The notes below the pieces were generated by a model that saw only the letters and a program-made list of their open reading frames with translations, was not told where the DNA came from and made no database searches. From Desulfobacteraceae bacterium (GTDB lineage Bacteria; Desulfobacterota; Desulfobacteria; Desulfobacterales; Desulfosarcinaceae), in NCBI GenBank assembly GCA_013003715.1, contig JABDIN010000046.1, positions 62,001-126,000 on the forward strand: a stretch of 64,000 nucleotides of DNA, read 5' to 3'. Shown in pieces: positions 21,864-31,121 of this stretch (positions are counted from its first letter, which is position 1; each line of letters begins with the position of its first letter). A program made the position numbers and the translations under genes.

Positions 21864-23411
21864 TTAGTCCTTGAATTTCTCTTTGAGCCGCCCATGCTGG
21901 ATTTTGCCGGAGGCCGTGCGCGGCATTTCCTTCTGCGTAACAAAGATGATTTTTTTCGGTCGTTTATATCCGGCCATCTGCGTCCGGCACCACTCCAGCA
22001 GATCCTGTTCCGTGATATCGGACTCCGGCCGTTTTATTATGACGGCCGCTATTTTCTCACCCCACTTGTCATCGGGTAATCCAATGACGGCGACATCGAA
22101 AACACTGGGATGACCGCTGATGACCTCTTCGATTTCGGTGGGATATACATTTTCACCGCCGGTGATGATCATATTATCCTTGCGGTCCACAATGAAAAAA
22201 TAGCCGTCTTCGTCCTGTTTGGCCAGGTCTCCGGCGCTGAACCATCCCTTGTTGAAGGATTCGGCGGTTTTTTCCGGCAGATTGTAATACTCGTCAAACA
22301 GCATCGGGCCGCAGGAGTAGAGCTCGCCGACCTCACCCACGGGAACCGGGTCCCCGTTCAGATCCAGCAGACGGACAAATTCGGTTCCCAAGGATTCCAT
22401 GCCGATGGAGCCCAGTTTTCTCATCTGGTCCCGGGGCTTGAGAACCGTGACAATGCCGGCCTCTGTGCTGCCGTATCCCTCATAAAGTTCCACCCCCGGA
22501 AAGAATGCCATGATGTCCTTTTTCATCTGTTTGCTCGCCGGTGCTGACGAACAGAGCAGTTTCCGAATGGAGCTTCGATCAAAGGCTTTTGCGTCATCGG
22601 ATACATTGAGAATTAAATTGTAGTGCGTCGGAATCAAAGAAATAAAAGTGATCTTCTCCCTTTCGACGATTTCCATAATCTGTTCCGGTTTGAAGGATCG
22701 TGCGGGATGTATATACACGGAACCGCCCACATACAGGAAGGTGAACGTGAAAAAAGTCGAATTGATGTGGCACAAGGGCATGACATTCATGCAGACATCG
22801 AATTCGTTGAATCCGAAATCCACCGCATTGATCAGGTAAAAAGCCACATGGGATTCATGGGAGCGTATGACTCCCTTGGGATTACCCGTGGTGCCGGAAG
22901 TGTAAATCAAAATCCAGGTGTCTTCCGGGGCCACGTCCGCTATGGGTTCGTCCGGCGCTCCGTCCCTTATCAACTCCTCATACGGCCGATATCCGGATGG
23001 CGCTTCACCCACCGCAAAATAATGATCGGGCAGGATGTTATACAGCTCGTCCTTGATGGGGTCTATCAGTCCTGTGAATTCATGGTCGACAAAGAATGCC
23101 TTGGCTTCGGAATTGTTGGCGATGTATTCAATCTCCCGGCTGACCAGACGAAAATTAATCGGCACGATGATGATCCCGGTTTTTGCAGCGGCCAGAAACA
23201 ATTCAACGATTTCTATGGAGTTCTCCATAAATACCGATATCTTATCTCCTTTTGCAAGACCGATGGAAAGCAGGCCGTTGGCCAGTTTATTAACTCTTTC
23301 ATTAACCTCCGGGTAAGTGAAGGAGCGATTCGCATCGCATAAAGCCGTCGTTTTCGGGAATTTTTTAGCGTTGATTTTTAGATGTTGTCCCAGATTAAGC
23401 CAACGTGACAC
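21864..23411 (-). CDS. AMP-forming acyl-CoA synthetase
   Basis: A 515-residue member of the ANL superfamily that activates a carboxylic acid to its CoA thioester via an acyl-adenylate. The P-loop-like motif is YTSGTTGNPKGV, the A5 motif YEGYGSTEAG, the A7 motif FSAGDLAKQDEDGYFFIVDRKDNMIITGG in outline, and the catalytic lysine lies in the C-terminal PRTASGKIQ. The start is GTG at 23411 with GGAGG five bases upstream; an overlapping ATG is out of frame. The substrate is probably an aromatic or medium-chain acid given the neighbours, but binding-pocket residues do not settle it. Confidence 0.88.
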   Translation of the reverse strand: MSRWLNLGQHLKINAKKFPKTTALCDANRSFTYPEVNERVNKLANGLLSIGLAKGDKISVFMENSIEIVELFLAAAKTGIIIVPINFRLVSREIEYIANNSEAKAFFVDHEFTGLIDPIKDELYNILPDHYFAVGEAPSGYRPYEELIRDGAPDEPIADVAPEDTWILIYTSGTTGNPKGVIRSHESHVAFYLINAVDFGFNEFDVCMNVMPLCHINSTFFTFTFLYVGGSVYIHPARSFKPEQIMEIVEREKITFISLIPTHYNLILNVSDDAKAFDRSSIRKLLCSSAPASKQMKKDIMAFFPGVELYEGYGSTEAGIVTVLKPRDQMRKLGSIGMESLGTEFVRLLDLNGDPVPVGEVGELYSCGPMLFDEYYNLPEKTAESFNKGWFSAGDLAKQDEDGYFFIVDRKDNMIITGGENVYPTEIEEVISGHPSVFDVAVIGLPDDKWGEKIAAVIIKRPESDITEQDLLEWCRTQMAGYKRPKKIIFVTQKEMPRTASGKIQHGRLKEKFKD

Positions 23412-23535
23412 TCATGCCTCCTTTCATGGTCGGGATAATACCGAGTTAGAATGTCTGTTATAAGAATCCGGACGGGCTTCAGGGGGCATCCGGATATTAC
23501 CGGCATATCCCTGAAGCGCCATTCGGGCATGTGGG

Positions 23536-25614
23536 CTACAAGCTGATTCGCGCATCCACGGCGATGATTCCGTCCTCGGATGCCATGACCGGGTTCAGAT
23601 CCATTTCCTGTATGGCCGGCAGATCCGATACCAGTTGGCTGAGCCGTTGCACGATTTCCGCCAGACCGTCGCGGTCCACGCCTTTTTGTCCACGGACTCC
23701 TTCGAGCAGCGCGGCCCCTTTAACGGCGGAAATCATTTCAACCGCTTCCGCATCGGACACAGGGGTCAGATTAAATACCACGTCTTTCATGATTTCAACA
23801 TAAATACCGCCGAGACCGAACATAATGATATGTCCCAGACCTTCCTCGGCTTTGGCACCAAAAATAACCTCCACGCCACCCGGCTCGAATTTCTGAATGA
23901 AAAATCTCAGGTCATCGGCCTTGAGTGTTTTTTCCATTTTGCCAACGGCCGCACGGACGGCCGCACCGTCCGTCAGGTTCACCGCAACCCCGCCCATATC
24001 GCTTTTGTGAATCACACTCTGGGCATCGGCTTTAACCACAACCGGATAACCGATCTCCGCGGCTGCGCGTTCGGCAGCCTCGGCGGTATCGGCCATGCGC
24101 CAGTCCGCCGTGGGGATGTTGTAGGCATTCAATATCCCATAGACTTCATCAGCGGCCAGCATGGTACGACCCGTCGCCTTTGCCGTTCCAATGATGGCTT
24201 CGGCGCCGGCTTTGTCCGTGTCCGTGAAGGTTTTTACGACACCTTTTTCACGGGATTGAATCTGCTGATATTCCACCAGGCCGGCCAGGGCCGATGCGGC
24301 TGCGCCGGGCAGGCTGAAGCAGGGAACACCGCCATCTTTCAGGATTTTTACGGTTTCAGCCTGCTGTTCGCGATTGGTCATGAGGTTGCAGACCATGGGT
24401 TTGATCTGCTTTTGGTTGACCGCTACAATCTCTTTGGCGATGGCCACATTATCCACAAAGAAGGGTGTCACGAAACTGATATAGATACTATCGAAATTAT
24501 CGTCATCCATCATGGCATCCAGGCAGGCGCGATAGTGCGACGCGTTTCCGGTGGCCAACACGTCGGCCGGGTTGTGCACCGACGCCTCCGGATAGAGATG
24601 CTCCTTCAGATAGGTTTCGGTATTCGCCGACAACGGCGGCAGCGTCAAGCCCCGGCCCACCAGCACATCAGTGGCAATGACCGCCGGACCGCCCGTGTTG
24701 GTGATGATGCCCACCCGGTTTCCTTTGGGGATAGGCTGGGTCGCAAACGCCACGGCCGCCTGGATGAGTTCGGCTTCCGTATTGAACGAGACAATACCGG
24801 CCTTTTTAAATATCAGATCCGTGGCGATATCTTCTTTGGCCAATCCACCGGTGTGGGAAGCCGCTGCCTTGGCGCCTTCCTTGGTCCTGCCGGCTTTCAT
24901 GGCAAGAACCGGCTTTTTAACGGCCACCTCCGTGGCGACACGTTTAAATGTCTCGGGATCACGCAATCCCTCGACATAGGTGACGATGACGCGCGTGCCG
25001 TCGTCATTGCCCAGGTATTCGATGAGTTCCGGAATGGTGATATCACAGGCGTTTCCATTGGAGGCATATATTTTGGTGCCCACGCCCATGATGGAGAATT
25101 CCTGATGAATGACCTCCGCCACCCCCCCGCTCAAGGCAACGATGGAGATATGCCCGGGTTCGGGGTAGGTGAAGGTGAAATTGCAATAGGCTCTGTATTC
25201 CGGATCCGTGTTGATGATGCCCTGGCAGTTGGGGCCGAAAATACGGATGCCATGCTTTTTGGCCCTTTCCAGAAAGTCCGCTTCTATGGCGGCGCCTTCC
25301 GGTCCGATTTCTGAAAAACCGCCGGAATTGATGATGATGTGTTTCACGCCTTTCTTCCCGCAGTCATCCACCGCCATGGGGACGAATTTCGCCGGAATGA
25401 CCATATGGACGACATCCACTTCTTCGGGTACGTCCAGGATGGATTTGTAGGCCTTGATGCCACGTATCTCATCGGCCTTGGGATTGATCGGATAGATACC
25501 GCCTTTATAGCCGAAATCAATGAGATTCCGGATTACCCGGTTACCGATGGCCAGTTCCTTGGAGGATGCCCCGATCACGGCCACCGCCCTTGGTTTGAAC
25601 AATGAATCCAACAT
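23536..25614 (-). CDS. ADP-forming acyl-CoA (acetate-CoA) synthetase, fused alpha-beta
   Basis: A 692-residue single-chain acyl-CoA synthetase (NDP-forming). Domains in order: CoA-binding (FKPRAVAVIGASSKELAIGNRVIRNL), the two succinyl-CoA-synthetase-like domains with the likely phosphohistidine in AAASHTGGLA, and an ATP-grasp domain from about residue 490 (GYPVVVKADAQSVIHKSDMGGVAVNL). The enzyme interconverts acyl-CoA plus ADP plus Pi and acid plus ATP, so it can conserve the energy of a thioester. With IorAB upstream it could harvest ATP from arylacetyl-CoA, as in peptide-fermenting archaea. AAGGAG precedes the ATG; it begins 17 bases after the HgdB-like gene. Confidence 0.9.
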   Translation of the reverse strand: MLDSLFKPRAVAVIGASSKELAIGNRVIRNLIDFGYKGGIYPINPKADEIRGIKAYKSILDVPEEVDVVHMVIPAKFVPMAVDDCGKKGVKHIIINSGGFSEIGPEGAAIEADFLERAKKHGIRIFGPNCQGIINTDPEYRAYCNFTFTYPEPGHISIVALSGGVAEVIHQEFSIMGVGTKIYASNGNACDITIPELIEYLGNDDGTRVIVTYVEGLRDPETFKRVATEVAVKKPVLAMKAGRTKEGAKAAASHTGGLAKEDIATDLIFKKAGIVSFNTEAELIQAAVAFATQPIPKGNRVGIITNTGGPAVIATDVLVGRGLTLPPLSANTETYLKEHLYPEASVHNPADVLATGNASHYRACLDAMMDDDNFDSIYISFVTPFFVDNVAIAKEIVAVNQKQIKPMVCNLMTNREQQAETVKILKDGGVPCFSLPGAAASALAGLVEYQQIQSREKGVVKTFTDTDKAGAEAIIGTAKATGRTMLAADEVYGILNAYNIPTADWRMADTAEAAERAAAEIGYPVVVKADAQSVIHKSDMGGVAVNLTDGAAVRAAVGKMEKTLKADDLRFFIQKFEPGGVEVIFGAKAEEGLGHIIMFGLGGIYVEIMKDVVFNLTPVSDAEAVEMISAVKGAALLEGVRGQKGVDRDGLAEIVQRLSQLVSDLPAIQEMDLNPVMASEDGIIAVDARISL

Positions 25615-25631
25615 GTGCTTCTCTCCTTGTA

Positions 25632-26879
25632 TTATTTACGCTCCTCTAATTGTTCGATAAACGCCTCGACATTGGTTTTCATCTGCTCATCGGAAACAAG
25701 ACGCAGATCGTTCAGATCGCCGTTCAAGGTCAGGCTGGGAATGCCGGTCTCCTTTTCCAGGCGCTGGGGCATGCCGTAGCGGCAATTGGAATTGTTAGGA
25801 CAGGTTTTGGCATCATGATAAATGATGCCGTCCACTTTAAAGAAATTCAGCATGTCTTTGATATATTTTTCTTTGGGATCGTCGGCGCGAACGATGAACA
25901 ATTCCGTATAGGCCCGGGCCATGCTGTCAAAAGGATCATCCGGATCCAGAGCGGAGAAAATCCAGCTGTTGCAATAGGTGGATGCCAGCACATTGGTATC
26001 CAGGCCGGCGAATAATTTGGCATGCATGCTCAATCTTCCCCATACCGGCATGCCGTCCCAGTAGATCCGGAACCGTTCGTTCTCGATGGCGCCTTCCTTG
26101 TTGGCAATCCTGTCCTTGAGTTCCGCTATAAGTTCCCGGTAGGCATCATTGGCTTTTTTCGTGCCGCGTCCCACCACGGCCGCCCCCATGAGGGTGGTGC
26201 CGTCGAAAAAGGTAAGGGGAGAGGGTTTTGCAGATGCGGAATCCAGTACATCCTTCCACAGATCGGAGCATTCCCGTGACAGGGCCACTGCTTCCTTGAA
26301 CTTGTCTTCGTCGAATTTCTTGCCCGATACTTCCTCGAGCAGGGGAATCATGGCTTTCATCTGTTTGCTGATGGACGCAACGTGGGATTCGGTGACATCC
26401 TGCACGCCAACATAGGAATGTATGCCCACCACCGGCACTTTGTACTCTTCACCGTAAAAGTTAAACCAGTCCTGAACATCGCGGCATTGGTTCGTGTTGA
26501 ACACGAGGACATCGGGTTTGGGCGGGCCTTCGATTCCCTTGAAAATAGTGGCCAGCGGCGACACCTTGGCCAGGTAGGCACCGATGTCCGCCGTGAGGTA
26601 TGAGCATATATCCGGAGAATACCCAACCGCGTTCGCTTTCGGGATCAGGTCCGTGGCCATGCGGGATGACCCGAGCATGGCTGAATGTGTTTCCGGAAAA
26701 TAAACCAGAAACCCCAGCGCGCGAAGGATTTCAGCCGGTCCCACACTGGTGCACCAGGCTATTTTTTTTTCGCCGGTCTTGGCGGCATTATCGAGCTCGT
26801 AATAATACTCAGCCATGAACTTACCCAATACTTTCGAAGAATTGAGTCGTTTGAGCTGTACTTTTTTTTCTTCAGGCAT
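25632..26879 (-). CDS. 2-hydroxyacyl-CoA dehydratase / benzoyl-CoA reductase / double-cubane family protein
   Basis: A 415-residue iron-sulfur protein of the HgdB/BcrBC superfamily (COG1775 type). Cysteines stand at 43 (AWCTSVGPAEIL), 92, 132 (NTNQCRD), 204, 303, 360 and 366 (KTCPNNSNCRYG). Members use a low-potential electron, delivered by a partner ATPase, to dehydrate 2-hydroxyacyl-CoA, reduce benzoyl-CoA, or act on small substrates at a double-cubane cluster. Only one subunit is encoded, whereas dehydratases and benzoyl-CoA reductases use two different ones; a single subunit beside its activator recalls the YjiM/YjiL (double-cubane) type. GGAGG precedes the ATG. The exact reaction is open. 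Confidence 0.82.
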   Translation of the reverse strand: MPEEKKVQLKRLNSSKVLGKFMAEYYYELDNAAKTGEKKIAWCTSVGPAEILRALGFLVYFPETHSAMLGSSRMATDLIPKANAVGYSPDICSYLTADIGAYLAKVSPLATIFKGIEGPPKPDVLVFNTNQCRDVQDWFNFYGEEYKVPVVGIHSYVGVQDVTESHVASISKQMKAMIPLLEEVSGKKFDEDKFKEAVALSRECSDLWKDVLDSASAKPSPLTFFDGTTLMGAAVVGRGTKKANDAYRELIAELKDRIANKEGAIENERFRIYWDGMPVWGRLSMHAKLFAGLDTNVLASTYCNSWIFSALDPDDPFDSMARAYTELFIVRADDPKEKYIKDMLNFFKVDGIIYHDAKTCPNNSNCRYGMPQRLEKETGIPSLTLNGDLNDLRLVSDEQMKTNVEAFIEQLEERK

Positions 26880-26946
26880 GTTGATCCTCCAGATGTTGAA
26901 AAATGAAACTGATTTTCAGGCCGAATTCCTTATTGCGACCGGTAAA

Positions 26947-27768
26947 TTATGAACAATTGTTTTCCAGGGCGAACAGGGCTGCACCAAGGGCACCGGTCAA
27001 CTGGGGATGTTCAGGGACCAGGATACTGCGGCCGATCAGCTCTTCAGTCAGTGTGACGATATATGGGTTATTGGCGGTTACACCACCGGTCATCACCACC
27101 ACCTCGGTGAATGAATCCATTTCCATGATGCGTTTTACCACGGAAAAATAAATCCCTTTGACAATGTCCTCCACTCTCTTTCCGTTTCTGATATTCTCCA
27201 GTACTTCAGTGGCGGAAAATACCGTGCAAAAGCTTCCCAACTTCACCATTTCCGTTGATTTCGGCGCCAGATCGTTGAGATCGTCAATGGGAATATCCAG
27301 CCTCAGCGCCATCTCTTCCAGAAATGCGCCGGTGCCGGCAGCGCATTTCCGGTTCATCTTGAAACCGGTGCGGTGACCGTGATCGTCCAGTTTGATGATT
27401 TTATTATCCTGCCCGCCGATATCGATAACCGTGATTGCCTGCGGGAAATAGTAGAAGCATCCTTTGGCATGACATCCGATTTCCGTCTTGGTGCTATCGG
27501 CGCAGGTGACATTGTTTCGACCGTATCCGGTGGATACGGCGGCTTTTATGTTCGATTGGTTGGTTCCGGCCATTCTAAGCGCCGTTGCGAGACATGCATC
27601 AGCGGTGGCGGTAAAATCAGTGCCTGATTTTTCGATACTATAGCCAATGAGTTCTTTATCCGGATTTACGACCGCGACTTTGGTCCTGGAGGATCCGACA
27701 TCGGTGCCTACAAAAATACTGGACTCAGTGCGGGGTCTTTCCGACATATCTGTTTTTCCCATGGTCAT
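26947..27768 (-). CDS. BadF/BcrA/HgdC-type ATPase activator with [4Fe-4S] cluster
   Basis: A 273-residue ASKHA-fold ATPase. The phosphate-1 loop is GTDVGSSRTKV, followed by IDIGGQDNK and the C-terminal VMTGGVTANN. The two cysteines that hold the bridging [4Fe-4S] cluster of the homodimer are at 142 (NRKCAAGTGAF) and 181 (LGSFCTVFSATE). ATP hydrolysis drives a very low-potential electron into the partner HgdB-like protein, encoded 67 bases downstream. Reductant is probably ferredoxin, which IorAB in the same block would supply. Pairing of one activator with one catalytic gene is unlike the four-gene class I benzoyl-CoA reductase. Confidence 0.9.
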   Translation of the reverse strand: MTMGKTDMSERPRTESSIFVGTDVGSSRTKVAVVNPDKELIGYSIEKSGTDFTATADACLATALRMAGTNQSNIKAAVSTGYGRNNVTCADSTKTEIGCHAKGCFYYFPQAITVIDIGGQDNKIIKLDDHGHRTGFKMNRKCAAGTGAFLEEMALRLDIPIDDLNDLAPKSTEMVKLGSFCTVFSATEVLENIRNGKRVEDIVKGIYFSVVKRIMEMDSFTEVVVMTGGVTANNPYIVTLTEELIGRSILVPEHPQLTGALGAALFALENNCS

Positions 27769-27848
27769 TCAGGTCCGGTGTTTCCAATTCTCATTTGCTG
27801 CCCGATGGATATTGCCATCGTGTCGCCGCCAATACGGGTCTCCTTACA

Positions 27849-28796
27849 CTACAATCGGGATTCGAGACCTTTCACCAGCGATGTCAGCGTGATGTTATAG
27901 GGGGTTTCAATACCGGCGCGCTCCCCGTATTCAACGATTTTACCATTGATATAGTCGATTTCGGTCCGACGCTTGGCTTCGATATCCATCAACATCGAGG
28001 GTTTATGGTTTCCTGCGTTTTTCATGTAGTCAATGGCCTGGTTGTAAAAATCCCAACCAACGGTGATTTCATTGGCACGGGCGACCTTGATGTTTTCCTT
28101 GACCAATGAATCGACGATTTTGAAAATAATGGGATCGTTCATGGCCTGCGACATGGTGAGACCGGTGACGGCGCAAACCGGATTCATGCTGGCATTCATG
28201 ATCGCTTTGCGCCAGACCATGGAAACCATCTGGTCGGTATGTTCCGTTGTCAGACCGCAATTGCTCAGTGCTTCGGTAATGGCCACCGCAGCCGGGGCGG
28301 ATTCCGGATCGAGTTCCTGAATGTAATGCGGCGGGTGGTGGAACGGCATTTTGACATGGGCCGGGCCGGCGAGCCCACATCCGTAATTGACCACAGCCCG
28401 CATTACCGCCTTCCTGCCCAGTGCGGCGGCGAGTTCAAGTTCCGTGTCGATACCATTCTGCCAACTGATGACAACCATGCCATTGGATAAAAAAACTTCG
28501 ATTGCCGAAGCGATGAGTGGCAGGACATTGGCTTTGACCGTAATGAAGATGACATCCGGTTTGATATCGGCCAGATCATCGACACTGGAAACCGTGTTGG
28601 TGACTTTTTGCTGAAGTGTCTCCGCACCTTCGATGATAATGCCACGGCCCACAGCGGGTTCCATGAGTTCCGGAACCACATCGCAAAGCGTGACCTCATA
28701 GCCGCCCTTGGCCAGAAAGGCAGCAACGATGCAACCGACAGGTCCGGCGCCCACAACTGCGAATTTGCGGGGATCAAAAGTTTGGCTGTCTGACAT
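27849..28796 (-). CDS. ketopantoate-reductase-like (PanE/ApbA family) dehydrogenase
   Basis: A 315-residue NAD(P)-dependent 2-oxoacid reductase-type protein. The Rossmann motif is VVGAGPVGCIVAAFL; the second domain carries the conserved lysine and asparagine in VWRKAIMNASMNP. True PanE reduces ketopantoate, but many paralogues reduce other 2-oxo acids to D-2-hydroxy acids. Its place between the arylpyruvate-related genes and the HgdB/activator pair makes an arylpyruvate or other 2-oxoacid a plausible substrate; this is inference. AAGGGAG precedes the ATG. Confidence 0.8.
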   Translation of the reverse strand: MSDSQTFDPRKFAVVGAGPVGCIVAAFLAKGGYEVTLCDVVPELMEPAVGRGIIIEGAETLQQKVTNTVSSVDDLADIKPDVIFITVKANVLPLIASAIEVFLSNGMVVISWQNGIDTELELAAALGRKAVMRAVVNYGCGLAGPAHVKMPFHHPPHYIQELDPESAPAAVAITEALSNCGLTTEHTDQMVSMVWRKAIMNASMNPVCAVTGLTMSQAMNDPIIFKIVDSLVKENIKVARANEITVGWDFYNQAIDYMKNAGNHKPSMLMDIEAKRRTEIDYINGKIVEYGERAGIETPYNITLTSLVKGLESRL

Positions 28797-28889
28797 TTTT
28801 ATCTCCCTTGGTCATATGTGTGATTGCCTCATGGCCGACCCCCTTTTGAGGTCGGCCACCTGTGTGAGGTGCGGTTAGATATTCTCTTT

Positions 28890-30197
28890 TTATCTGAATT
28901 GTTTGGGTCTTTCATCCACAACGCGCAGTGCTTTACCCTCGCTTCGGGCGATGAACTTGGGTTCGACGAGACTGACCTCCACACTGATACCCATGTTCCC
29001 GCGAATGTGTGCCATGATTTTACCTTCGACTTCCAGGCGCTTCTTATCGCCGGCATCGTATATTTCCTTTTTCGCTTCCACCTGCACAAGAAGTTGATCC
29101 AAGTACCCTTTTTTACGGACGACCAGTCGGTACTGGGGTTCCACTTCTTCTACTTCCAGCAGCAGCGACTCTATTTGGGACGGGAATACGTTGACACCGC
29201 TGATGATGAGCATATCGTCGGTCCGGCCGTATACTTTTTCCAGTTTGAGGAGCGTTCTGCCGCAACTGCATTTTTCTCTTCTCAGGCGGGTGATGTCCTT
29301 GGTCCGATATCGTATCATCGGCATTGCTTTTCTTTGCAGCGAGGTGAAAATAAGCTCACCCTTTTCCCCGATGGGGAGCGGTTCGAAAGTGATGGGATCC
29401 ACGATTTCAGCCAGGTAATAGTCTTCGTTGATATGCAGTCCATCCTGGGCTTCGCAGTCGAATGCCACACCCGGCCCACCGAGTTCCGTGAGACCGTAAG
29501 CTTCCATGGCCTTAACGCCCATGCGTTCCTCGATCTCGTCCCGCATTTGAATGGTCCATGGCTCGGCGCCGCAGACAACGATTTTCAAGGGCAGGGACTT
29601 AAGATCCACTTTAAGCTCCTCGGCCCGTTCGGCGATGGTCAGGGCATAGGATGGGGTGGCGAAGAGGACTTCAACCCCGAAATCTTTCATGATGGTGATT
29701 TGACGTTCTGTGAGACCCGAACTGGTGGGTACGACCGTGCAGCCGAGCTTGGTCGCCCCCTGATGAAAACCGAATCCACCAGTGAAAAGGCCATGGCCGT
29801 ATGCATTTTGAACGACGTGCTCGGGGCGGACACCGGCGGACCATAGATTCCGAACCATGCACTCCGTCCATTGATCCAGGTCGTCTGCTGTATAGGGACC
29901 CGTGACCGGTTTCCCGGTAGTACCGGAGGAGGCGTGCACCCGAACGACATCTTTCAAGGGAACCGCACACAGGCCAAACGGATAGTTGTCCCGAAGATCG
30001 TTTTTTTGGGTGAACGGGAGTTTGGCGACGTCTTCCAGGCTCTTTATATCGGAGGCTTTAATCCCTGCTTCCTTAAACGTTTTTTTGTAAAATGGTATTT
30101 TCTTGGAAACCCAGTCTACCGTATTTTTGAGTTTTTCCAGTTGAAATTTTTCCATTTCCTCAACGGGCATGCGTTCGAATTGATCGTTCCAGGGCAT
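28890..30197 (-). CDS. phenylacetate-CoA ligase
   Basis: A 435-residue AMP-forming ligase of the PaaK type, making phenylacetyl-CoA (or another arylacetyl-CoA) from acid, ATP and CoA. Family features: start PWNDQFERMPVEEMEKFQLEKLKNTV, the nucleotide motif HASSGTTGKPV, YGLTELGGPGVAFDC, and the zinc-like CSCGRT stretch before KVYGRTDDMLIISGVNVFPSQIE. The catalytic lysine region is near the C-terminal RSEGKALRV. The ATG at 30197 has a perfect AAGGAGG eight bases upstream, so the longer open frame to 30353 is not used. Neighbouring iorAB makes the same thioester by oxidising arylpyruvates. Confidence 0.93.
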   Translation of the reverse strand: MPWNDQFERMPVEEMEKFQLEKLKNTVDWVSKKIPFYKKTFKEAGIKASDIKSLEDVAKLPFTQKNDLRDNYPFGLCAVPLKDVVRVHASSGTTGKPVTGPYTADDLDQWTECMVRNLWSAGVRPEHVVQNAYGHGLFTGGFGFHQGATKLGCTVVPTSSGLTERQITIMKDFGVEVLFATPSYALTIAERAEELKVDLKSLPLKIVVCGAEPWTIQMRDEIEERMGVKAMEAYGLTELGGPGVAFDCEAQDGLHINEDYYLAEIVDPITFEPLPIGEKGELIFTSLQRKAMPMIRYRTKDITRLRREKCSCGRTLLKLEKVYGRTDDMLIISGVNVFPSQIESLLLEVEEVEPQYRLVVRKKGYLDQLLVQVEAKKEIYDAGDKKRLEVEGKIMAHIRGNMGISVEVSLVEPKFIARSEGKALRVVDERPKQFR

Positions 30198-30233
30198 GAT
30201 TTTCCTCCTTAAAAGTAAGATGAGCTCGTCCGT

Positions 30234-30278
30234 GAAAAAGCAGGTCTTCGGTGCGTGTTGCCGGGAACCTGCTTTTTC
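30234..30278 (-). terminator. hairpin terminator or attenuator between iorB and the phenylacetate-CoA ligase gene
   Basis: A perfect 12-bp stem, GAAAAAGCAGGT at 30234-30245 and its complement at 30267-30278, with a 21-base loop. Its arms end in A and T runs, as in bidirectional intrinsic terminators. It stands 183 bases past iorB and 37 bases before the ligase start, so it could tune readthrough from ior into the downstream genes. Confidence 0.5.
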
Positions 30279-30460
30279 GTAAATATTTACCATGAGCAAC
30301 CAACCGGATCCATCGGCTGTCCGGACATAAGCGGCTGATATATGACCGATCAACCCGGTGTCATATCGCCGGAACCGAATTTTCCCTCACGGACCGATAC
30401 CACGGCACCTTTTACCTGTTCACCGCCCGGGGCCGGTCCTCCTGACGGAACACGTAACGG

Positions 30461-31054
30461 CTATGCGCCTGCTGCCGCTTCGTATCCGAGATCAAAGGCC
30501 TTCAAATTCAAATCGAGAAAGGCCGGTTTGGTTTTATTCTTCATGGCCTGTTTAGTATGTTCCACCGACATCGGCAATATGGCGGTTTGGGTCAATGCCC
30601 CCAGCAGCACCATGTTTACCGAAAGCACGTTGCCGGCTGTTTTGGCCAAGGCAACGGCATCAAATGCGATGAGCTTGGCGGTTTTTGCCCGGAGTTTTTC
30701 CTGCAGGTCGTTGAGATCCGGATACACGCCCTTGCCGATGGCCACCGTAAACGGCGGCATTGGTGACAGATTGGTGATGGCAACTGTCTTGTTGTTGCAT
30801 TTGTTCAATGCCCGCAGTGTTTCAGAAGGTTCGAATCCGACCAAAAGGTCCGCTTCGCCGTCGGAAATAATGGTGCTTTTGGCATCCCCGAACACAATGG
30901 CCGATTCCACCACCCCGCCGCGCTGCGCCATGCCGTGGATTTCACTCATTCTAACCGGTACATTTGCCAGAAGTGCGGCTTCACCCAAAACACTGGATGC
31001 CAGCAAATTCCCCTGTCCGCCAACCGCTACGATGATCAATCTTTTAATATCCAT
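30461..31054 (-). CDS. iorB: indolepyruvate:ferredoxin oxidoreductase, beta subunit
   Basis: A 197-residue subunit of the gamma-domain type (IIVAVGGQGNLLASSVLGEAAL; EIHGMAQRGGVVESAIVFG). With IorA it oxidatively decarboxylates aryl-pyruvates from Trp, Phe and Tyr, giving arylacetyl-CoA, CO2 and reduced ferredoxin in the cytoplasm. It begins 67 bases after iorA on the same strand. Subunit length and motifs are typical. Confidence 0.92.
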   Translation of the reverse strand: MDIKRLIIVAVGGQGNLLASSVLGEAALLANVPVRMSEIHGMAQRGGVVESAIVFGDAKSTIISDGEADLLVGFEPSETLRALNKCNNKTVAITNLSPMPPFTVAIGKGVYPDLNDLQEKLRAKTAKLIAFDAVALAKTAGNVLSVNMVLLGALTQTAILPMSVEHTKQAMKNKTKPAFLDLNLKAFDLGYEAAAGA

Positions 31055-31121
31055 TCTTTTTCCCTATATTCTGGACGGTTAAATCATGTAACATCCTTAC
31101 CAAGACCAGGTACTCATGTCA

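Noticed and set aside
23635-25314. A 559-codon plus-strand open frame opposite the ADP-forming synthetase gene
   Set aside because: It mirrors the codons of a well-supported gene; its translation is rich in His, Gly and Arg and has no domain character.
25632-27768. A classical class I benzoyl-CoA reductase (bcrABCD)
   Set aside because: Only one catalytic-type subunit and one ATPase subunit are present; the full enzyme needs two of each.
28824-29846. A 340-codon plus-strand frame opposite the phenylacetate-CoA ligase gene
   Set aside because: Shadow frame of a clear ligase gene, with no recognisable motif.
30342-31082. A 246-codon plus-strand frame over iorB
   Set aside because: Antisense to iorB, Ser/Pro-rich and without a ribosome site or family features.
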